Shown here: piece by piece, positions 10,654 through 20,495 of the stretch | How the letters are laid out: the number at the start of each line of letters is the position of its first letter | Numbering within the stretch: position 1 is the first letter of the stretch | Assembly (NCBI RefSeq): GCF_900188355.1 | Contig: NZ_FZNX01000002.1 | Coordinates: 124,001-188,000 of the forward strand | Origin: Lutibacter flavus | Lineage (GTDB): Bacteria; Bacteroidota; Bacteroidia; Flavobacteriales; Flavobacteriaceae | Direction of reading: 5' to 3' | Length of the DNA stretch: 64,000 bases | Notes under the pieces: generated by a model | Databases searched by the model: none | What the model saw: the letters and a program-made list of their open reading frames with translations, nothing else | What the model was told of the DNA's origin: nothing | Made by a program: the position numbers and the translations under genes

Positions 10654-10681
10654 TAAAGATACCGAATAAATTCTTAATCAA
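10654..10681 (-). promoter_or_regulatory. Promoter of the second giant secreted protein
   Basis: On the minus strand TTG (10679-10681), 17 nt, then TATCTTTA (10654-10661), one mismatch from TAnnTTTG. It ends 26 nt before the ATG at 10628. Confidence 0.55.
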
Positions 10682-10741
10682 CTAACAAACGGTATGTTAT
10701 ATATATTAAATAGTGATAAATATCATCTAAATGGTAAATTT

Positions 10742-13195
10742 TTAAAGATTTATTAAGGCGGAGATTGATAAGTTTCTACCAGGAGCACTTATTGAAGATG
10801 CAAACTCTTTAAAATGCACATCAAAAACATTATCAATATTTACAAAAAAAGTAAAACTATTACTTAGTTTATAGTTCGCATTTAAACTAAAAGTATTCCA
10901 ACTTGGGCTCCCAAAATAGGTGTTTGTTAGCGGATTGTAAGGTGTTTGTTCGAGATTGTCAATTCCTTCAATTAAATTATAATCTTTGAGTCTTTTTTCA
11001 GCATTAAACTTCCAATTAAAATTAGCCTGCAATCGATTTTTTTCAAATCCCATTTCAAAATTTCCAAATAAAGGAGGGATGGATGATAAAGGTACATTAG
11101 TATCGTAGGTTTTGCCTTTTGTATAAGTTATTGATCCCTTTGTATGCCATGTATCATTTAAATTACCTTTAAAATTAAATGTGCTTCCAACTATATATGC
11201 ATTATCTTTGTTGACATTAGCAACAACCTGCCCTTCTTCACCATCATACATAATGGTTGAAGCATTATTAATTTCAAAATAATCACGTGTAATATAATTA
11301 TTTAAAAGTGTATAATAAATATTTAAACCTGTATGAAATTTTCTTTCATTAAAATATTTTAAAACACTTGTTTCAAAATTATAGGCATATTCCGGTTTTA
11401 AATTAATATTTGGTACCGTTACATTTCCTGATTTTTCTCTAATTTTACCAACATCATCAATATTTGGAGACCTAAAACCCGATGATATAACACTATTTAA
11501 TTGCCAATTTTCAGTTGGTTTATATGCAAATCCTAAAGTAGCAGTAACAGCAGAATTATTTAACGAAATATCAAAATCTGGCAAGCTAATAAATGTGTCA
11601 TCAATCCATTTTGCTTTTAAATTAGTATTTATAAATCTAGCACCCGTATTTAATGTGGTCTTTTTATTTATATCTTGTCTATAATTAACATATGAAGCAA
11701 AGCTTGTGTAAGAACTTCCACCATCAGGATAACGAGATTGAACTATAAAATCATCTGTAAAACCAAAAATTACATTGTTATAAACATCTAAAGTTTTTCC
11801 ATAAGAATTAGAATCTACTTTATTATACGTTGTCTCAAACCCATAAGACAAAATTCTATTGCTACCATTAGTCATTGGAACAAAAAAATCGCCATTTAAA
11901 CTAAAAACATCAACATCTTCATTTCTATATGCGCGATCTAAACTTGTAAATTTTCGTTGAACTCTCGATTCTTTAATGTTTTGAAAAGCTGCAGTTATAG
12001 TTCCCTTTTCTATCCATTTTTTATTTGGGTTTATTTTTAATTGTGATGATACTAATAAACGTTTTTGTGGTCCATAATACCATTCTGCGAACTTCAATTC
12101 TCCATCAGAATATTCTGATAGTTTGTCAAATCTATTAATGTCTGTTGATTTAGAGTATTGAAGATTAAACATTAAATCACTTGTTTTAGATATTGGGATT
12201 GCAATTTTTTGTAATAAATCTATTTGTTTGAAAGCTGTATTTTTTTGAATATTACTATTTGAATTTATTTGAGGGGTAGCGCTATAATAACTATTAGAAT
12301 TGTTTGAATATTCAACCACTTTTCCCCAATCATCAAATCCATGGTTTCTATTTTCTCCCATTTTTAAATCTCCAAAACTACTATGAGAGATACTTGTAAA
12401 AGATGCCCATTTTTTGTTTTGTAATTCAATATTACCTTCTGTTGTAAATTCTTTGTTAATAGAACTAAATCTTGAAAATAACGATGAGTTTACTTGGTTT
12501 TTTTCACTTAATTTTGGAGATTTTGTATAATAATGTACAACTCCTCCTAAGGCATCAGAACCATAAACTACAGATGAGGGACCAAAAATAACTTCTGTTC
12601 TTTCTATAATATTAGGCGAAACAGTAATAGAATTTTGTAAATGACCCATTCTATAAATGGCATTATTCATTCTTACTCCATCAACTACCAATAAAACTCT
12701 ATTTGCCTCCATACCTCTAATTACAGGACTTCCTCCTCCAAATTGAGATTTTTGAACTCTAACACCTGGTAAATTGGCTAATAAATCAGCCGAAGTTTGT
12801 GGTGCCAATCTTTTTATTTCTTCTTTTGATGTAATTGCAACATGTTCAGCTATTCTGCTTCTTTTCTCTTCTTCTTTTGAAGCAGATAACACAATTTCAT
12901 CCAGCATTTCAGCTTTCCTGTTTAAATAAATAATAAAATCAACAACTGCTAATTCTCGTTTTAGTATCTCGTACTCTATATAGGACAAATGATTAAAGGA
13001 AATAATATCCGTATTTTTATAATTTGTAAGATCAGCGATTCCACTCTTGTTGGTATAAACAACTAAATCATTATTATCATTATAAATTGTAACATTTTCT
13101 ATTGGGAAGTTTGTCCCTCTCTCTAAGACTTTAACTTTTTGAGCATTTGCCGTTAAAGCAAGTAAAATAACAAATAGTTTTCCTAGCGTTCTCAT
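10742..13195 (-). CDS. TonB-dependent outer-membrane receptor
   Basis: An 817-aa receptor with signal peptide (ends TANAQ), an N-terminal carboxypeptidase-D-regulatory-like beta-sandwich (about 20-95), a plug domain (about 105-225, with LPGVRVQKSQ and the VIRGMEANRVLLVVDG strand) and a C-terminal 22-strand-type barrel. It should import a substrate across the outer membrane using TonB energy. Plug and barrel resemble heme/siderophore receptors, but the segment between the FRAP-like motif (FRSP) and the NPNL-like motif (NLKPE) has no histidine, so heme is not supported. It follows recO by 2 bp and probably shares the porZ-recO transcript. Confidence 0.88.
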   Translation of the reverse strand: MRTLGKLFVILLALTANAQKVKVLERGTNFPIENVTIYNDNNDLVVYTNKSGIADLTNYKNTDIISFNHLSYIEYEILKRELAVVDFIIYLNRKAEMLDEIVLSASKEEEKRSRIAEHVAITSKEEIKRLAPQTSADLLANLPGVRVQKSQFGGGSPVIRGMEANRVLLVVDGVRMNNAIYRMGHLQNSITVSPNIIERTEVIFGPSSVVYGSDALGGVVHYYTKSPKLSEKNQVNSSLFSRFSSINKEFTTEGNIELQNKKWASFTSISHSSFGDLKMGENRNHGFDDWGKVVEYSNNSNSYYSATPQINSNSNIQKNTAFKQIDLLQKIAIPISKTSDLMFNLQYSKSTDINRFDKLSEYSDGELKFAEWYYGPQKRLLVSSQLKINPNKKWIEKGTITAAFQNIKESRVQRKFTSLDRAYRNEDVDVFSLNGDFFVPMTNGSNRILSYGFETTYNKVDSNSYGKTLDVYNNVIFGFTDDFIVQSRYPDGGSSYTSFASYVNYRQDINKKTTLNTGARFINTNLKAKWIDDTFISLPDFDISLNNSAVTATLGFAYKPTENWQLNSVISSGFRSPNIDDVGKIREKSGNVTVPNINLKPEYAYNFETSVLKYFNERKFHTGLNIYYTLLNNYITRDYFEINNASTIMYDGEEGQVVANVNKDNAYIVGSTFNFKGNLNDTWHTKGSITYTKGKTYDTNVPLSSIPPLFGNFEMGFEKNRLQANFNWKFNAEKRLKDYNLIEGIDNLEQTPYNPLTNTYFGSPSWNTFSLNANYKLSNSFTFFVNIDNVFDVHFKEFASSISAPGRNLSISALINL

Positions 13196-13197
13196 AG

Positions 13198-13914
13198 TTA
13201 ATTAAATACAGACTTTAACACATCCATAGATTTTGGTTTTCTGAAACCACTTATGTGTAATTCGAAATATTGAATTAGTATTGAAAGTATCATTTGTCTA
13301 TTTAGACTATTAAAATTCAACTCATGTAACACATCAAAATTTATGCCTAACAACCTCTTAAATTGGATTAACTTTTCCCCAGAAACAGAATTAAACTTAC
13401 TTTTTTCATTAAACCTACCCTCTAACAAATCAAAGTACTGCAAATCTAAAGAATTTGTTTCAGGATAGAAGCCTAAATACTTAGTTAAATTTAATAAAAA
13501 AAGTAAATGAAAATTAGCAATACTATCATGTGTATCCAGCCATAAAAATGATGCTTCTAAATATTCGAAAAGTGATACATTTTGTTCTTCTTCCCTTATA
13601 GAATAGTATAAAACTTCCGCTAAAAATAGCGCTATTGATTGTTTTCTAATATTTGTATAAATAGAATGATAAAAATTTATAACTTCTATTTCTTTTATAG
13701 AATTTAAAGTGCCTTTATTGTTGTGATTAACTGTTAAATTTAACTGCATTAATGGTTGAAAATATGCCGTTTTAATTTTTGATTTTTTTGAATTTAAAAC
13801 ACCTTTTAGCATATATGTTTTTAACCCTTTACTCTGGGTATAACAAGTTGCTATTAAACTTGTATCGCCATATTTAATAGTACTAATAACTATTGCTTTG
13901 GTTGTTTCAATCAT
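13198..13914 (-). CDS. recO: DNA repair protein RecO
   Basis: A 238-aa protein of normal RecO length. It helps RecR load RecA on SSB-coated single-stranded DNA in RecF-pathway gap repair. The N-terminal OB-fold starts ETTKAIVISTIKYGDTSLIA, the canonical RecO opening, followed by an all-helical domain. The zinc cysteines found in some RecO proteins are absent, as in other Bacteroidota. It lies between porZ (2-bp gap) and the TonB receptor (2-bp gap), indicating one operon. Confidence 0.93.
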   Translation of the reverse strand: MIETTKAIVISTIKYGDTSLIATCYTQSKGLKTYMLKGVLNSKKSKIKTAYFQPLMQLNLTVNHNNKGTLNSIKEIEVINFYHSIYTNIRKQSIALFLAEVLYYSIREEEQNVSLFEYLEASFLWLDTHDSIANFHLLFLLNLTKYLGFYPETNSLDLQYFDLLEGRFNEKSKFNSVSGEKLIQFKRLLGINFDVLHELNFNSLNRQMILSILIQYFELHISGFRKPKSMDVLKSVFN

Positions 13915-13916
13915 TA

Positions 13917-16193
13917 TTAATTGATAATAGCAATTTTCGTTATAGAGGTATTCAATTTTTCGTTATCAATTAATAAAACAATATATACCCCAGAAGCAAC
14001 TTTTCTACCAGAAAGGTTAGTTTTATTCCATAAAATTTTACCTCCAGATTGCTCTTGATTTTCATTTACGTTCGTTTCATAAACTAAGTTTCCAGCAGTA
14101 TCAAGAATTTTTATGTTAGTTCCTTTTGGTAAATGAGTACCATTTCTTCCATCTATAGTAATAAACTCATTATTTCTAGTTGATGGATTTGGATAGGCAT
14201 AAACTTCTGCTAAAGTATCTCCGTAAGCAGCTGTGTTGCTATTAAAAGCAACAATTCCCTTTGCGGTTGCAAAATAAACCTTTCCAGAATCTTTATCAAC
14301 GGCAATTTTTAAAATAATATTAGATGGTAAAGGTGAATTACTTGTATTAAAATTATGTATTGTTGTTTTGCCATCGGGATTTGTTTTTAAAGCTCCACCA
14401 GTAGATGTACCGAACCATTTATTACTTGCCCCATCAATTGCAATTGAATTTATAGCTTGATCGCCTAATAGTTTTTTAGGAATTCCACTATCGTCTAAAA
14501 TGATTATCGGTTCAGCGTCAACAGTATTTTCATTAAAAATATTTGCAGCATTGTAAAGAACAACCAACCCTTTTAATGTTCCAATCCATAGTCTATTATT
14601 GTCATCAACCTGTAAGGTTCTAACATTTGGATCTGGTAGAGAGCCTTTGGTGCTTTCACTTGTAAGTGCTCTTTTTCTATCACCATTTTCATTAAAAACC
14701 AATGCCCCATTTCTTCTTGTAGCAACCCAAACATTAGTTGCTTTGTCTACAATAAGCTCACCTAAACCTAGTGCGGGATTTGTCATTACCGAACTCATAT
14801 CAAAACCAGACCAACTGCCATCAGCTCCATATTTTTTAATTCTTTTATCTACCCAAGCATTGGCAATCCATAAATTTCCTGCATCGTCAAAAGCAGACCC
14901 ATTTATCCTGGTACGCCATTCTAATCCACTGTTTAAATGAGTCCATTTTGTAGTTACTTCATCATTTTCAACTATTATCATACCTCCACCATAAGAACTT
15001 ATATACACTTTATTAATATTATTTGGATCAAAAGTTATGTTAACCAAATCTTTAAAGTTGAAATCACTATACGGTTTATAAACCCAGTTATCGCCATTAA
15101 AATGGTCAAATCCTCTCTGTCCTCCTCTTGGAGCATAGGCTGCATCGTGCCAGCCATAAACAACCCATAAATTATTTTCCTTAACTGATATTGAAAATGG
15201 AAAATTAGAAAAAGGACCGTCAGGATGAATCTCTTCAAAATTTGGCATATTTTCTAGTGAACTTTTTAAAATACCAAACTCCTGAGTTCCTAAAAATAAT
15301 GTATTATCTTCAAAAAAAGCGGTGTTTAAATTATAATAAAATGGTTCGTTTGAATTAGTTTGATAACTAATTATTTCTTCCTCACTCTGGTTTAAGATAT
15401 AAACATTTCTTTGGGTTGCAATTGATAAAAATTCATTAGAGGATTTTAAAGATCTTATCGCTTGTGGATACGTTTTCTGTAGTAAGATATTATTATTTAA
15501 AAATTTATACAGTTTTCTATCATTTGCAACATAAATTTGATTATTAAAAACTTCTAGTGAGGAAAAATCATCCGTAAAATAATGTGTCCAATTATTAAAA
15601 TCAATTAAATTTTGGTCAGTTATATTTGAGGTATAAATTCCATTTTCGGTTGCCGCATAGATTGTGTTATCATGAATTTTAACTTGATTAACCTTTATTT
15701 CTGAAGATTGGTCTCCAATAAAAAAGGTATCTCCAAATTGCAGTTTATCAATGTCATAAACTATTATTGCAAACGAAGTTGAGAGGTAAAGTTTGTTGTT
15801 ATATTCAGTAATATTATTAATTCTCTTATTACCCGAATAATTAAAATTAACTATGTCCTTTACAATTGTAATATTATTTTTGTTGTCTATAATTTCAATT
15901 AATCCGGTTTCATAGCCAATAATAAATTTATCAAAAGAATTGCTATAAAATAAAGCGGATGTAGATTCTCCCGAAAGACCATTTACTGATGAAATTTTAG
16001 TTATTTCACCATTATTTGTATCAAATGTAAAAATTGCATTGTCAACAATTGCATGAATTTTTTGTTCGGTTTTTATAAAATCTTTTACATTATTGTAGGA
16101 ATAAAAATCTTCCCAATTATTGGAATAATCAATTTGCGCCCAAACGCTGTTAATCGCAAAGAATAAAACTAATATTTGAATAATTTTTTTCAT
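13917..16193 (-). CDS. porZ: T9SS component PorZ (two-propeller surface protein)
   Basis: About 758 aa from the ATG at 16193. An in-frame TTG lies four codons upstream, but the ATG gives a clean signal peptide (MKKIIQILVLFFAINSVWAQ). Two beta-propellers of two-component-regulator type follow, with repeated blades such as LWIANAW, VWVATRR and LWIGTLKG, then a C-terminal domain with a Y(P)NPSTRN start and ASGVYIV core, as in T9SS CTDs. PorZ is part of the cell-surface attachment complex that works with sortase PorU to link T9SS cargo to anionic LPS. Family size, domain order and the neighbouring recO all fit. TATATTTG at 16203-16210 lies only 9 nt before the ATG. Confidence 0.85.
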   Translation of the reverse strand: MKKIIQILVLFFAINSVWAQIDYSNNWEDFYSYNNVKDFIKTEQKIHAIVDNAIFTFDTNNGEITKISSVNGLSGESTSALFYSNSFDKFIIGYETGLIEIIDNKNNITIVKDIVNFNYSGNKRINNITEYNNKLYLSTSFAIIVYDIDKLQFGDTFFIGDQSSEIKVNQVKIHDNTIYAATENGIYTSNITDQNLIDFNNWTHYFTDDFSSLEVFNNQIYVANDRKLYKFLNNNILLQKTYPQAIRSLKSSNEFLSIATQRNVYILNQSEEEIISYQTNSNEPFYYNLNTAFFEDNTLFLGTQEFGILKSSLENMPNFEEIHPDGPFSNFPFSISVKENNLWVVYGWHDAAYAPRGGQRGFDHFNGDNWVYKPYSDFNFKDLVNITFDPNNINKVYISSYGGGMIIVENDEVTTKWTHLNSGLEWRTRINGSAFDDAGNLWIANAWVDKRIKKYGADGSWSGFDMSSVMTNPALGLGELIVDKATNVWVATRRNGALVFNENGDRKRALTSESTKGSLPDPNVRTLQVDDNNRLWIGTLKGLVVLYNAANIFNENTVDAEPIIILDDSGIPKKLLGDQAINSIAIDGASNKWFGTSTGGALKTNPDGKTTIHNFNTSNSPLPSNIILKIAVDKDSGKVYFATAKGIVAFNSNTAAYGDTLAEVYAYPNPSTRNNEFITIDGRNGTHLPKGTNIKILDTAGNLVYETNVNENQEQSGGKILWNKTNLSGRKVASGVYIVLLIDNEKLNTSITKIAIIN

Positions 16194-16261
16194 AAATAAA
16201 ATCAAATATATCCATTAAAATTTTAAAAGGAAAGGTAATGTTTAGATAAATTTTTAAACAA

Positions 16262-16304
16262 AAAAAACCTTAAACATTACAATACGTTCTTGCAATGTTT
16301 AAGG
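16262..16304 (-). terminator. Intrinsic terminator of the LytS/LytTR operon
   Basis: An 11-bp perfect stem (16268-16278 with 16294-16304, CCTTAAACATT) is followed on the minus strand by a run of T at 16261-16267. It lies about 260 nt beyond the kinase stop and before porZ. Confidence 0.65.
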
Positions 16305-16562
16305 AATAAATAAATCAACCCCAAAGACTTATTTAATGTTTTTATGTACTGTGTCAAAACCCCTCTTGACAATAATACATATCAAATATACGCAGAAAAT
16401 AAATTGAATAAATTTAAATAAACAAAATATTATAAAAAGTTAATGAATGGTATGCTTTTAGCAATAAATGGAAATTAAATTTTAATAAAAACAGTAATTA
16501 TTAAAGTGTTTTTAAACTAACATACTTAACATCAATCTAATTAACAATAAAAATATTTTACT
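16305..16562. other. Gene-free spacer between histidine kinase and terminator
   Basis: No convincing ORF, RNA gene or repeat is seen here on either strand. The only structure is a weak GTCAA/TTGAC inverted repeat around 16353-16370. It may be the kinase 3' UTR. Confidence 0.4.
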
Positions 16563-17894
16563 TTAACTATATAACAAAGGAAATTTAATTGAAACTTGTG
16601 TACCCGTTTTATCTTTAGAGGACACATCTTTAGTTGCTATGTAAACGTCTTTATTTTGATACAGCATTCTTATTCTGTTTTCTGTTGCTTCAGCGCCAAA
16701 AAACTTTCTTTTTTGACTCATATGAGATAATTGTTTCGCTTTATTTATTCCAATACCATTATCCAAAACAATACATAATACGCTTCCATTATCTTCTTTC
16801 ACAGTTAATTCAATAGATTTTTCACCTTCTATTTTCATAATCCCGTGCCAAATTGAATTTTCAATAAATGGCTGTAAAAACATAGATGGAACCTTAATTT
16901 TATCTAATTTAATATTTTCATCAACGTTAACAATATAATCAAATCCGCCAGTAACACGCATTTGTTCTAATTTAACATATAGCGCTAATATATTAAGCTC
17001 ATCTGAAAGTGATGAAGTAGGGCTCGAAGAACTATTTAAAATTACACGAATGAGTTTAGAAAATTTAGTAATATAGTCTGAAGCTTTTTCAACTTCATTC
17101 TTTAATACAAAATTATTAATAGAATTTAATGAGTTAAATAAAAAATGAGGATTCATTTGACTTTGAAGGGCAACCATTTTTAATTCCTCCATTTCCTTTA
17201 ATTTAATTGCTAGCCTTACCTCTGCGTTTTTACTTCTTTGTTCAACTCTTTTAATTGTAAATCCAATAATTATTGAAAATATAATACATTGCAGGATAGC
17301 TCCTAGATATACAAAAAACATTGGCTCAACACCAAGTTTATAAAAGGGTTCAGCTCCAATAAAAATTTCTAAAAAACTAATATTTGCTAATAATAAATAT
17401 AAAAGTGATCCTGCAACAAAGTATTTTGAAAAATTATCATTAATCTTAGTAAAAATTACATAATAAGATATTAGTGTGAATATAGATAAAAATGGTGCTA
17501 CCAATGTAAATGCCTTTAATTGATACTCATAACCCATAAACAATTGAATTAAAACAAATATTGGGGCCAGAATTAAAAGTGACATTGTTTCTATTGCAAA
17601 ATACCTGTCCCATTTAATAAGATGTGTTCTGGTTTCCAGTAAATTTCTTGCAAAAGCAACATAGGCTGCATAGGCTAAAAATTGAACTGAAAAATTAATG
17701 TACTTATAAAATTCACTAATCCAGCCCGTTGATATATCACCTAATAAATAAATGGTTAAGGCTAGAAGATAAAAACTGTAGTATAAATATAGTTTACTTC
17801 TATTTTGAAAAAATATTAATAAATGATAGATGAAAAGAACGAATAATCCGCCTCTAATCCATGAGTATATTTCAGAATGAAAGTCTAATAACAT
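16563..17894 (-). CDS. LytS/YehU-type sensor histidine kinase
   Basis: A 443-aa inner-membrane kinase. Residues about 13-215 form seven hydrophobic segments (7TM sensor type), followed by a short coiled coil and a His_kinase domain with phospho-acceptor His250 in QMNPHFLFNSLNSINN. The N-box (ENSIWHG) and G-box (DNGIGI) of the ATPase domain are present. It should phosphorylate the LytTR regulator encoded 3 bp upstream (17898-18635). The signal is not predictable from sequence. Confidence 0.9.
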   Translation of the reverse strand: MLLDFHSEIYSWIRGGLFVLFIYHLLIFFQNRSKLYLYYSFYLLALTIYLLGDISTGWISEFYKYINFSVQFLAYAAYVAFARNLLETRTHLIKWDRYFAIETMSLLILAPIFVLIQLFMGYEYQLKAFTLVAPFLSIFTLISYYVIFTKINDNFSKYFVAGSLLYLLLANISFLEIFIGAEPFYKLGVEPMFFVYLGAILQCIIFSIIIGFTIKRVEQRSKNAEVRLAIKLKEMEELKMVALQSQMNPHFLFNSLNSINNFVLKNEVEKASDYITKFSKLIRVILNSSSSPTSSLSDELNILALYVKLEQMRVTGGFDYIVNVDENIKLDKIKVPSMFLQPFIENSIWHGIMKIEGEKSIELTVKEDNGSVLCIVLDNGIGINKAKQLSHMSQKRKFFGAEATENRIRMLYQNKDVYIATKDVSSKDKTGTQVSIKFPLLYS

Positions 17895-17897
17895 TCT

Positions 17898-18635
17898 TTA
17901 GTCCAAATAAAGTTTTTTGAATAATTCTGCTTTTCTATTTCTACTAATACTTGCGGTTAAACCATTTGTCATAATTAATTCCCCTCCTAATCCTTTTAAA
18001 TATTCTTTCACATGATTTAAATTAATTAAGTAAGAATTATGAACTCTAAAAAACTGAGTGAATAAAAACTTCTTTTCAACCTCTTTTAATGTTTTAGAAA
18101 CTACTATTTGTTGTTCTGATTTTAAATAAATTGTAGTATAACTTTTATCAGATTTCAACATTACAACATCATCTCTTTCTAACAAATAAACCTTACCATC
18201 TGCAGAAATATTAATTTTATCATTGCTATCATTAATATTATTCAGCAAAAACTGTAATTTATTCTCAAGTAAATCTCCTTTCTTAGATTTTTTGATTTTT
18301 TCCATTGAAGCCAATAATTCATCCTTATCAACAGGTTTCAATAAATAATCTATGGCTGAAACTTTGATGGCTTTAAGTGCAAATTCATCATGTGCTGTAG
18401 TGAAAATGAGATTAAAATCTTTATATTCCAACTTTTCAATCATTGTAAATCCGTCCATTTCTGGCATTTGAATATCCAAAAATACCACATCCGGTTTATC
18501 ATTATTAATAATATCTATAGCTTCTATTGGAGAGTTACAAGTTGTAACTTCAATATTATCAATATAATTGTTAAGCTTCCATTCTAATGCTTCTAGAGCA
18601 TCTTTCTCGTCATCAACAAGTAAAATTTGCAACAT
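17898..18635 (-). CDS. LytTR-family response regulator
   Basis: A 245-aa transcription regulator: receiver domain (1-120) with phospho-acceptor Asp54 (FLDIQMPEMDG), acidic pair DDE near the start and KP at the end of beta-5, then a LytTR DNA-binding domain (about 140-245) with FFRVHNSYLINL. It is the first gene of the pair with the kinase, 3 bp apart. Targets are unknown. LytTR proteins commonly control surface, autolysis or transport genes. Confidence 0.92.
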   Translation of the reverse strand: MLQILLVDDEKDALEALEWKLNNYIDNIEVTTCNSPIEAIDIINNDKPDVVFLDIQMPEMDGFTMIEKLEYKDFNLIFTTAHDEFALKAIKVSAIDYLLKPVDKDELLASMEKIKKSKKGDLLENKLQFLLNNINDSNDKINISADGKVYLLERDDVVMLKSDKSYTTIYLKSEQQIVVSKTLKEVEKKFLFTQFFRVHNSYLINLNHVKEYLKGLGGELIMTNGLTASISRNRKAELFKKLYLD

Positions 18636-18703
18636 ATTTATGGGGTTGATGTTTTAGGTTAATTAATCTGCAATATACAACATTTGAGTAAATGTTCAAA
18701 AAG

Positions 18704-18841
18704 TTAATTTTTTATTTTAAATACTTGATATTTTTCATTTCCATATTCATCAATAGCAGATATCATATTCAATACTTTTTTATTTGCTATTTCTTTTTCT
18801 TGAATGTTTTTAGTAGTTCCACTAACCTTAGCATCTCTAAT
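18704..18841 (-). pseudogene. Possible remnant of a decayed gene (3' end)
   Basis: Between the hemolysin III gene and the LytTR regulator, 45 sense codons lie open between a TAG (18842-18844) and a TAA (18704-18706). The reading has protein-like composition (for example KVSGTTKNIQEKE, ISAIDEYGNEKYQVFKI) and no usable start near its beginning. It looks like the C-terminal stump of an older gene. No family is recognised, and it may be chance. Confidence 0.3.
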
Positions 18842-18853
18842 CTAATAATATTT

Positions 18854-19510
18854 TTATTTTTTTATTGGTAATACATAAAAAAATACTGCCATAAAGTGGC
18901 AAAAACTCCCAATTAAAACAAAAATATGAAAAATCGCATGGTTGTATTTTATTCTTTTTATACTGTATAAAATTGCACCAATTGTATATGCTATACCTCC
19001 ACCAAGAAGCCACAATAATCCTTCAATTGATAAACCTGAAATTAATGGTTTTATCGCAAATATTATTAACCACCCCATTAAAACATAGGCAATGGTGGAG
19101 ATTTTATCAAATCTACCTGTAAAAAATAATTTCAAAATAATACCTGTAAGTGCTAATCCCCATGAAAGTCCAAAAATTGTCCAACCAACCCAACCGTTTA
19201 AAACTACCAAAGTAAAAGGTGTATAGGTTCCTGCAATTAAAACATAAATTGCAGCATGGTCAAAAATATTTAATCGATGTCGTAGTTTAGGTGTTTTAGA
19301 ATAATGATAAAATGTTGATGCTGAATACAATACTATTAAACTTGCTCCATAAATACTAAAACTAACTATGTGCCAAGCACTGCCGTTTAAACTTGAATAA
19401 ACAACTAATAATACTAATGCAATAATGCTAAGAACTAAACCAATTGCATGTGAGAGCACATTTAGTTTTTCTTCTTTTGGATCGTAATATTTAATATCTT
19501 TTTCTTCCAT
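18854..19510 (-). CDS. Hemolysin III / PAQR-family membrane protein
   Basis: A 218-aa integral membrane protein with seven hydrophobic helices. Family landmarks are NVLSHAIGL in helix 1, STFYHY after helix 2, LNIFDHAAIYVLIAGTYTPF around helix 3, and a final NHAIFHIFVLIGSFCHFMAV with the conserved histidines thought to bind zinc. Length matches TIGR01065 proteins. Despite the name, cytolysis is not established for most members. The bacterial PAQR role is in membrane homeostasis. Confidence 0.9.
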   Translation of the reverse strand: MEEKDIKYYDPKEEKLNVLSHAIGLVLSIIALVLLVVYSSLNGSAWHIVSFSIYGASLIVLYSASTFYHYSKTPKLRHRLNIFDHAAIYVLIAGTYTPFTLVVLNGWVGWTIFGLSWGLALTGIILKLFFTGRFDKISTIAYVLMGWLIIFAIKPLISGLSIEGLLWLLGGGIAYTIGAILYSIKRIKYNHAIFHIFVLIGSFCHFMAVFFYVLPIKK

Positions 19511-19555
19511 TTAATTACAACGAAAACAAATTTATTTAAGTACCTCAATTTAGTT

Positions 19556-20293
19556 TTATATGTCGGAAATTAATTCATTATAAATTAAATTGAATGTTTG
19601 CTTTTTTAATGAATCACTATTTTTAATAGTAAACCCTTCTGTTTGAATAAAACGGTGAATTTTTACACGTAATATGCCTGGGCTTCCACTAAAAAATGTA
19701 TATGAAAATCTTTTTTTACAATCGTAAAATGTCATTGGCACAATTGGGATTTGATGCTCAATTGCCAATCTAAAAGCTCCGTTTTTAAATTCACTTAAAA
19801 CTATACTTTCATCATCTGGTACTAATCCTTCAGGAAAAATACAAACATCCAAACCTTCACACATTCTTCTTCTGGCTTCATCAAAAACAGCTTTCCGGCT
19901 TTTTGAATCACTTCTGTCAACAATAATACAAGTTCGTTTGTAAAAAAAACCAAATACAGGAATTTTAGTTAACTCTTTCTTTCCTACAAATACAAATGGA
20001 TTTTTAGCTACTGAAAGCATCACCATAATATCTATCATAGAAGTATGGTTTGGACAAAACATATAGCTCTTCGTATTATCAAGCTTTTCTTCTTCATTCA
20101 ACTCTACTTTAAAACCCATTACAAAAAGAATTGTATTGGCCCACCCTCTTGCGATTTTAAAAAAAGCAGGATACAACTTCTCAGATGATGTTACAACTAA
20201 TAAAACCGGGAATACCGGTACAATACTAAAAAGTACCCAGCCATAAAACCAACATCTCCAAAATATATAAAAGGGGTATTTAAATAATTTCAT
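19556..20293 (-). CDS. plsC: 1-acyl-sn-glycerol-3-phosphate acyltransferase (PlsC family)
   Basis: A 245-aa membrane-associated acyltransferase making phosphatidic acid from lysophosphatidic acid. It has an N-terminal hydrophobic anchor (about 10-35), the catalytic NHxxxxD motif (N82-D88 in CPNHTSMIDI), the glycerol-phosphate-binding FPEG motif and a PIVPMTF segment near the end. Length is normal. It stands alone and reads away from the divergent glsB-like gene. The exact lipid substrate cannot be told from sequence. Confidence 0.88.
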   Translation of the reverse strand: MKLFKYPFYIFWRCWFYGWVLFSIVPVFPVLLVVTSSEKLYPAFFKIARGWANTILFVMGFKVELNEEEKLDNTKSYMFCPNHTSMIDIMVMLSVAKNPFVFVGKKELTKIPVFGFFYKRTCIIVDRSDSKSRKAVFDEARRRMCEGLDVCIFPEGLVPDDESIVLSEFKNGAFRLAIEHQIPIVPMTFYDCKKRFSYTFFSGSPGILRVKIHRFIQTEGFTIKNSDSLKKQTFNLIYNELISDI

Positions 20294-20495
20294 GTGTTTA
20301 TGATTATTGTTTTTTATAAGTCACACGTTGTTCGCTATTAATGGTTTTTTTAAGCAACAAAATTTTAAACATGCTCGTTTCATAAGTTTCAAATGTATAT
20401 ATTTTGTTTGACAATTCAATTATTCAAAAAAGGGAGACCCTATTTATAAAATTTCTTACATTTATAAAATATTAACTATTTAACTTTAAATTATT

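Noticed and set aside
10742-13195. Assignment of the TonB receptor as a heme/hemoglobin receptor
   Set aside because: Plug motifs are similar, but no histidine lies between the FRAP-like and NPNL-like motifs, and no heme uptake genes are adjacent.
14599-15238. Several ORFs of 67-113 codons antisense or out of frame to porZ
   Set aside because: They are shadows of the porZ coding frame, with no promoter, start context or protein-like pattern.
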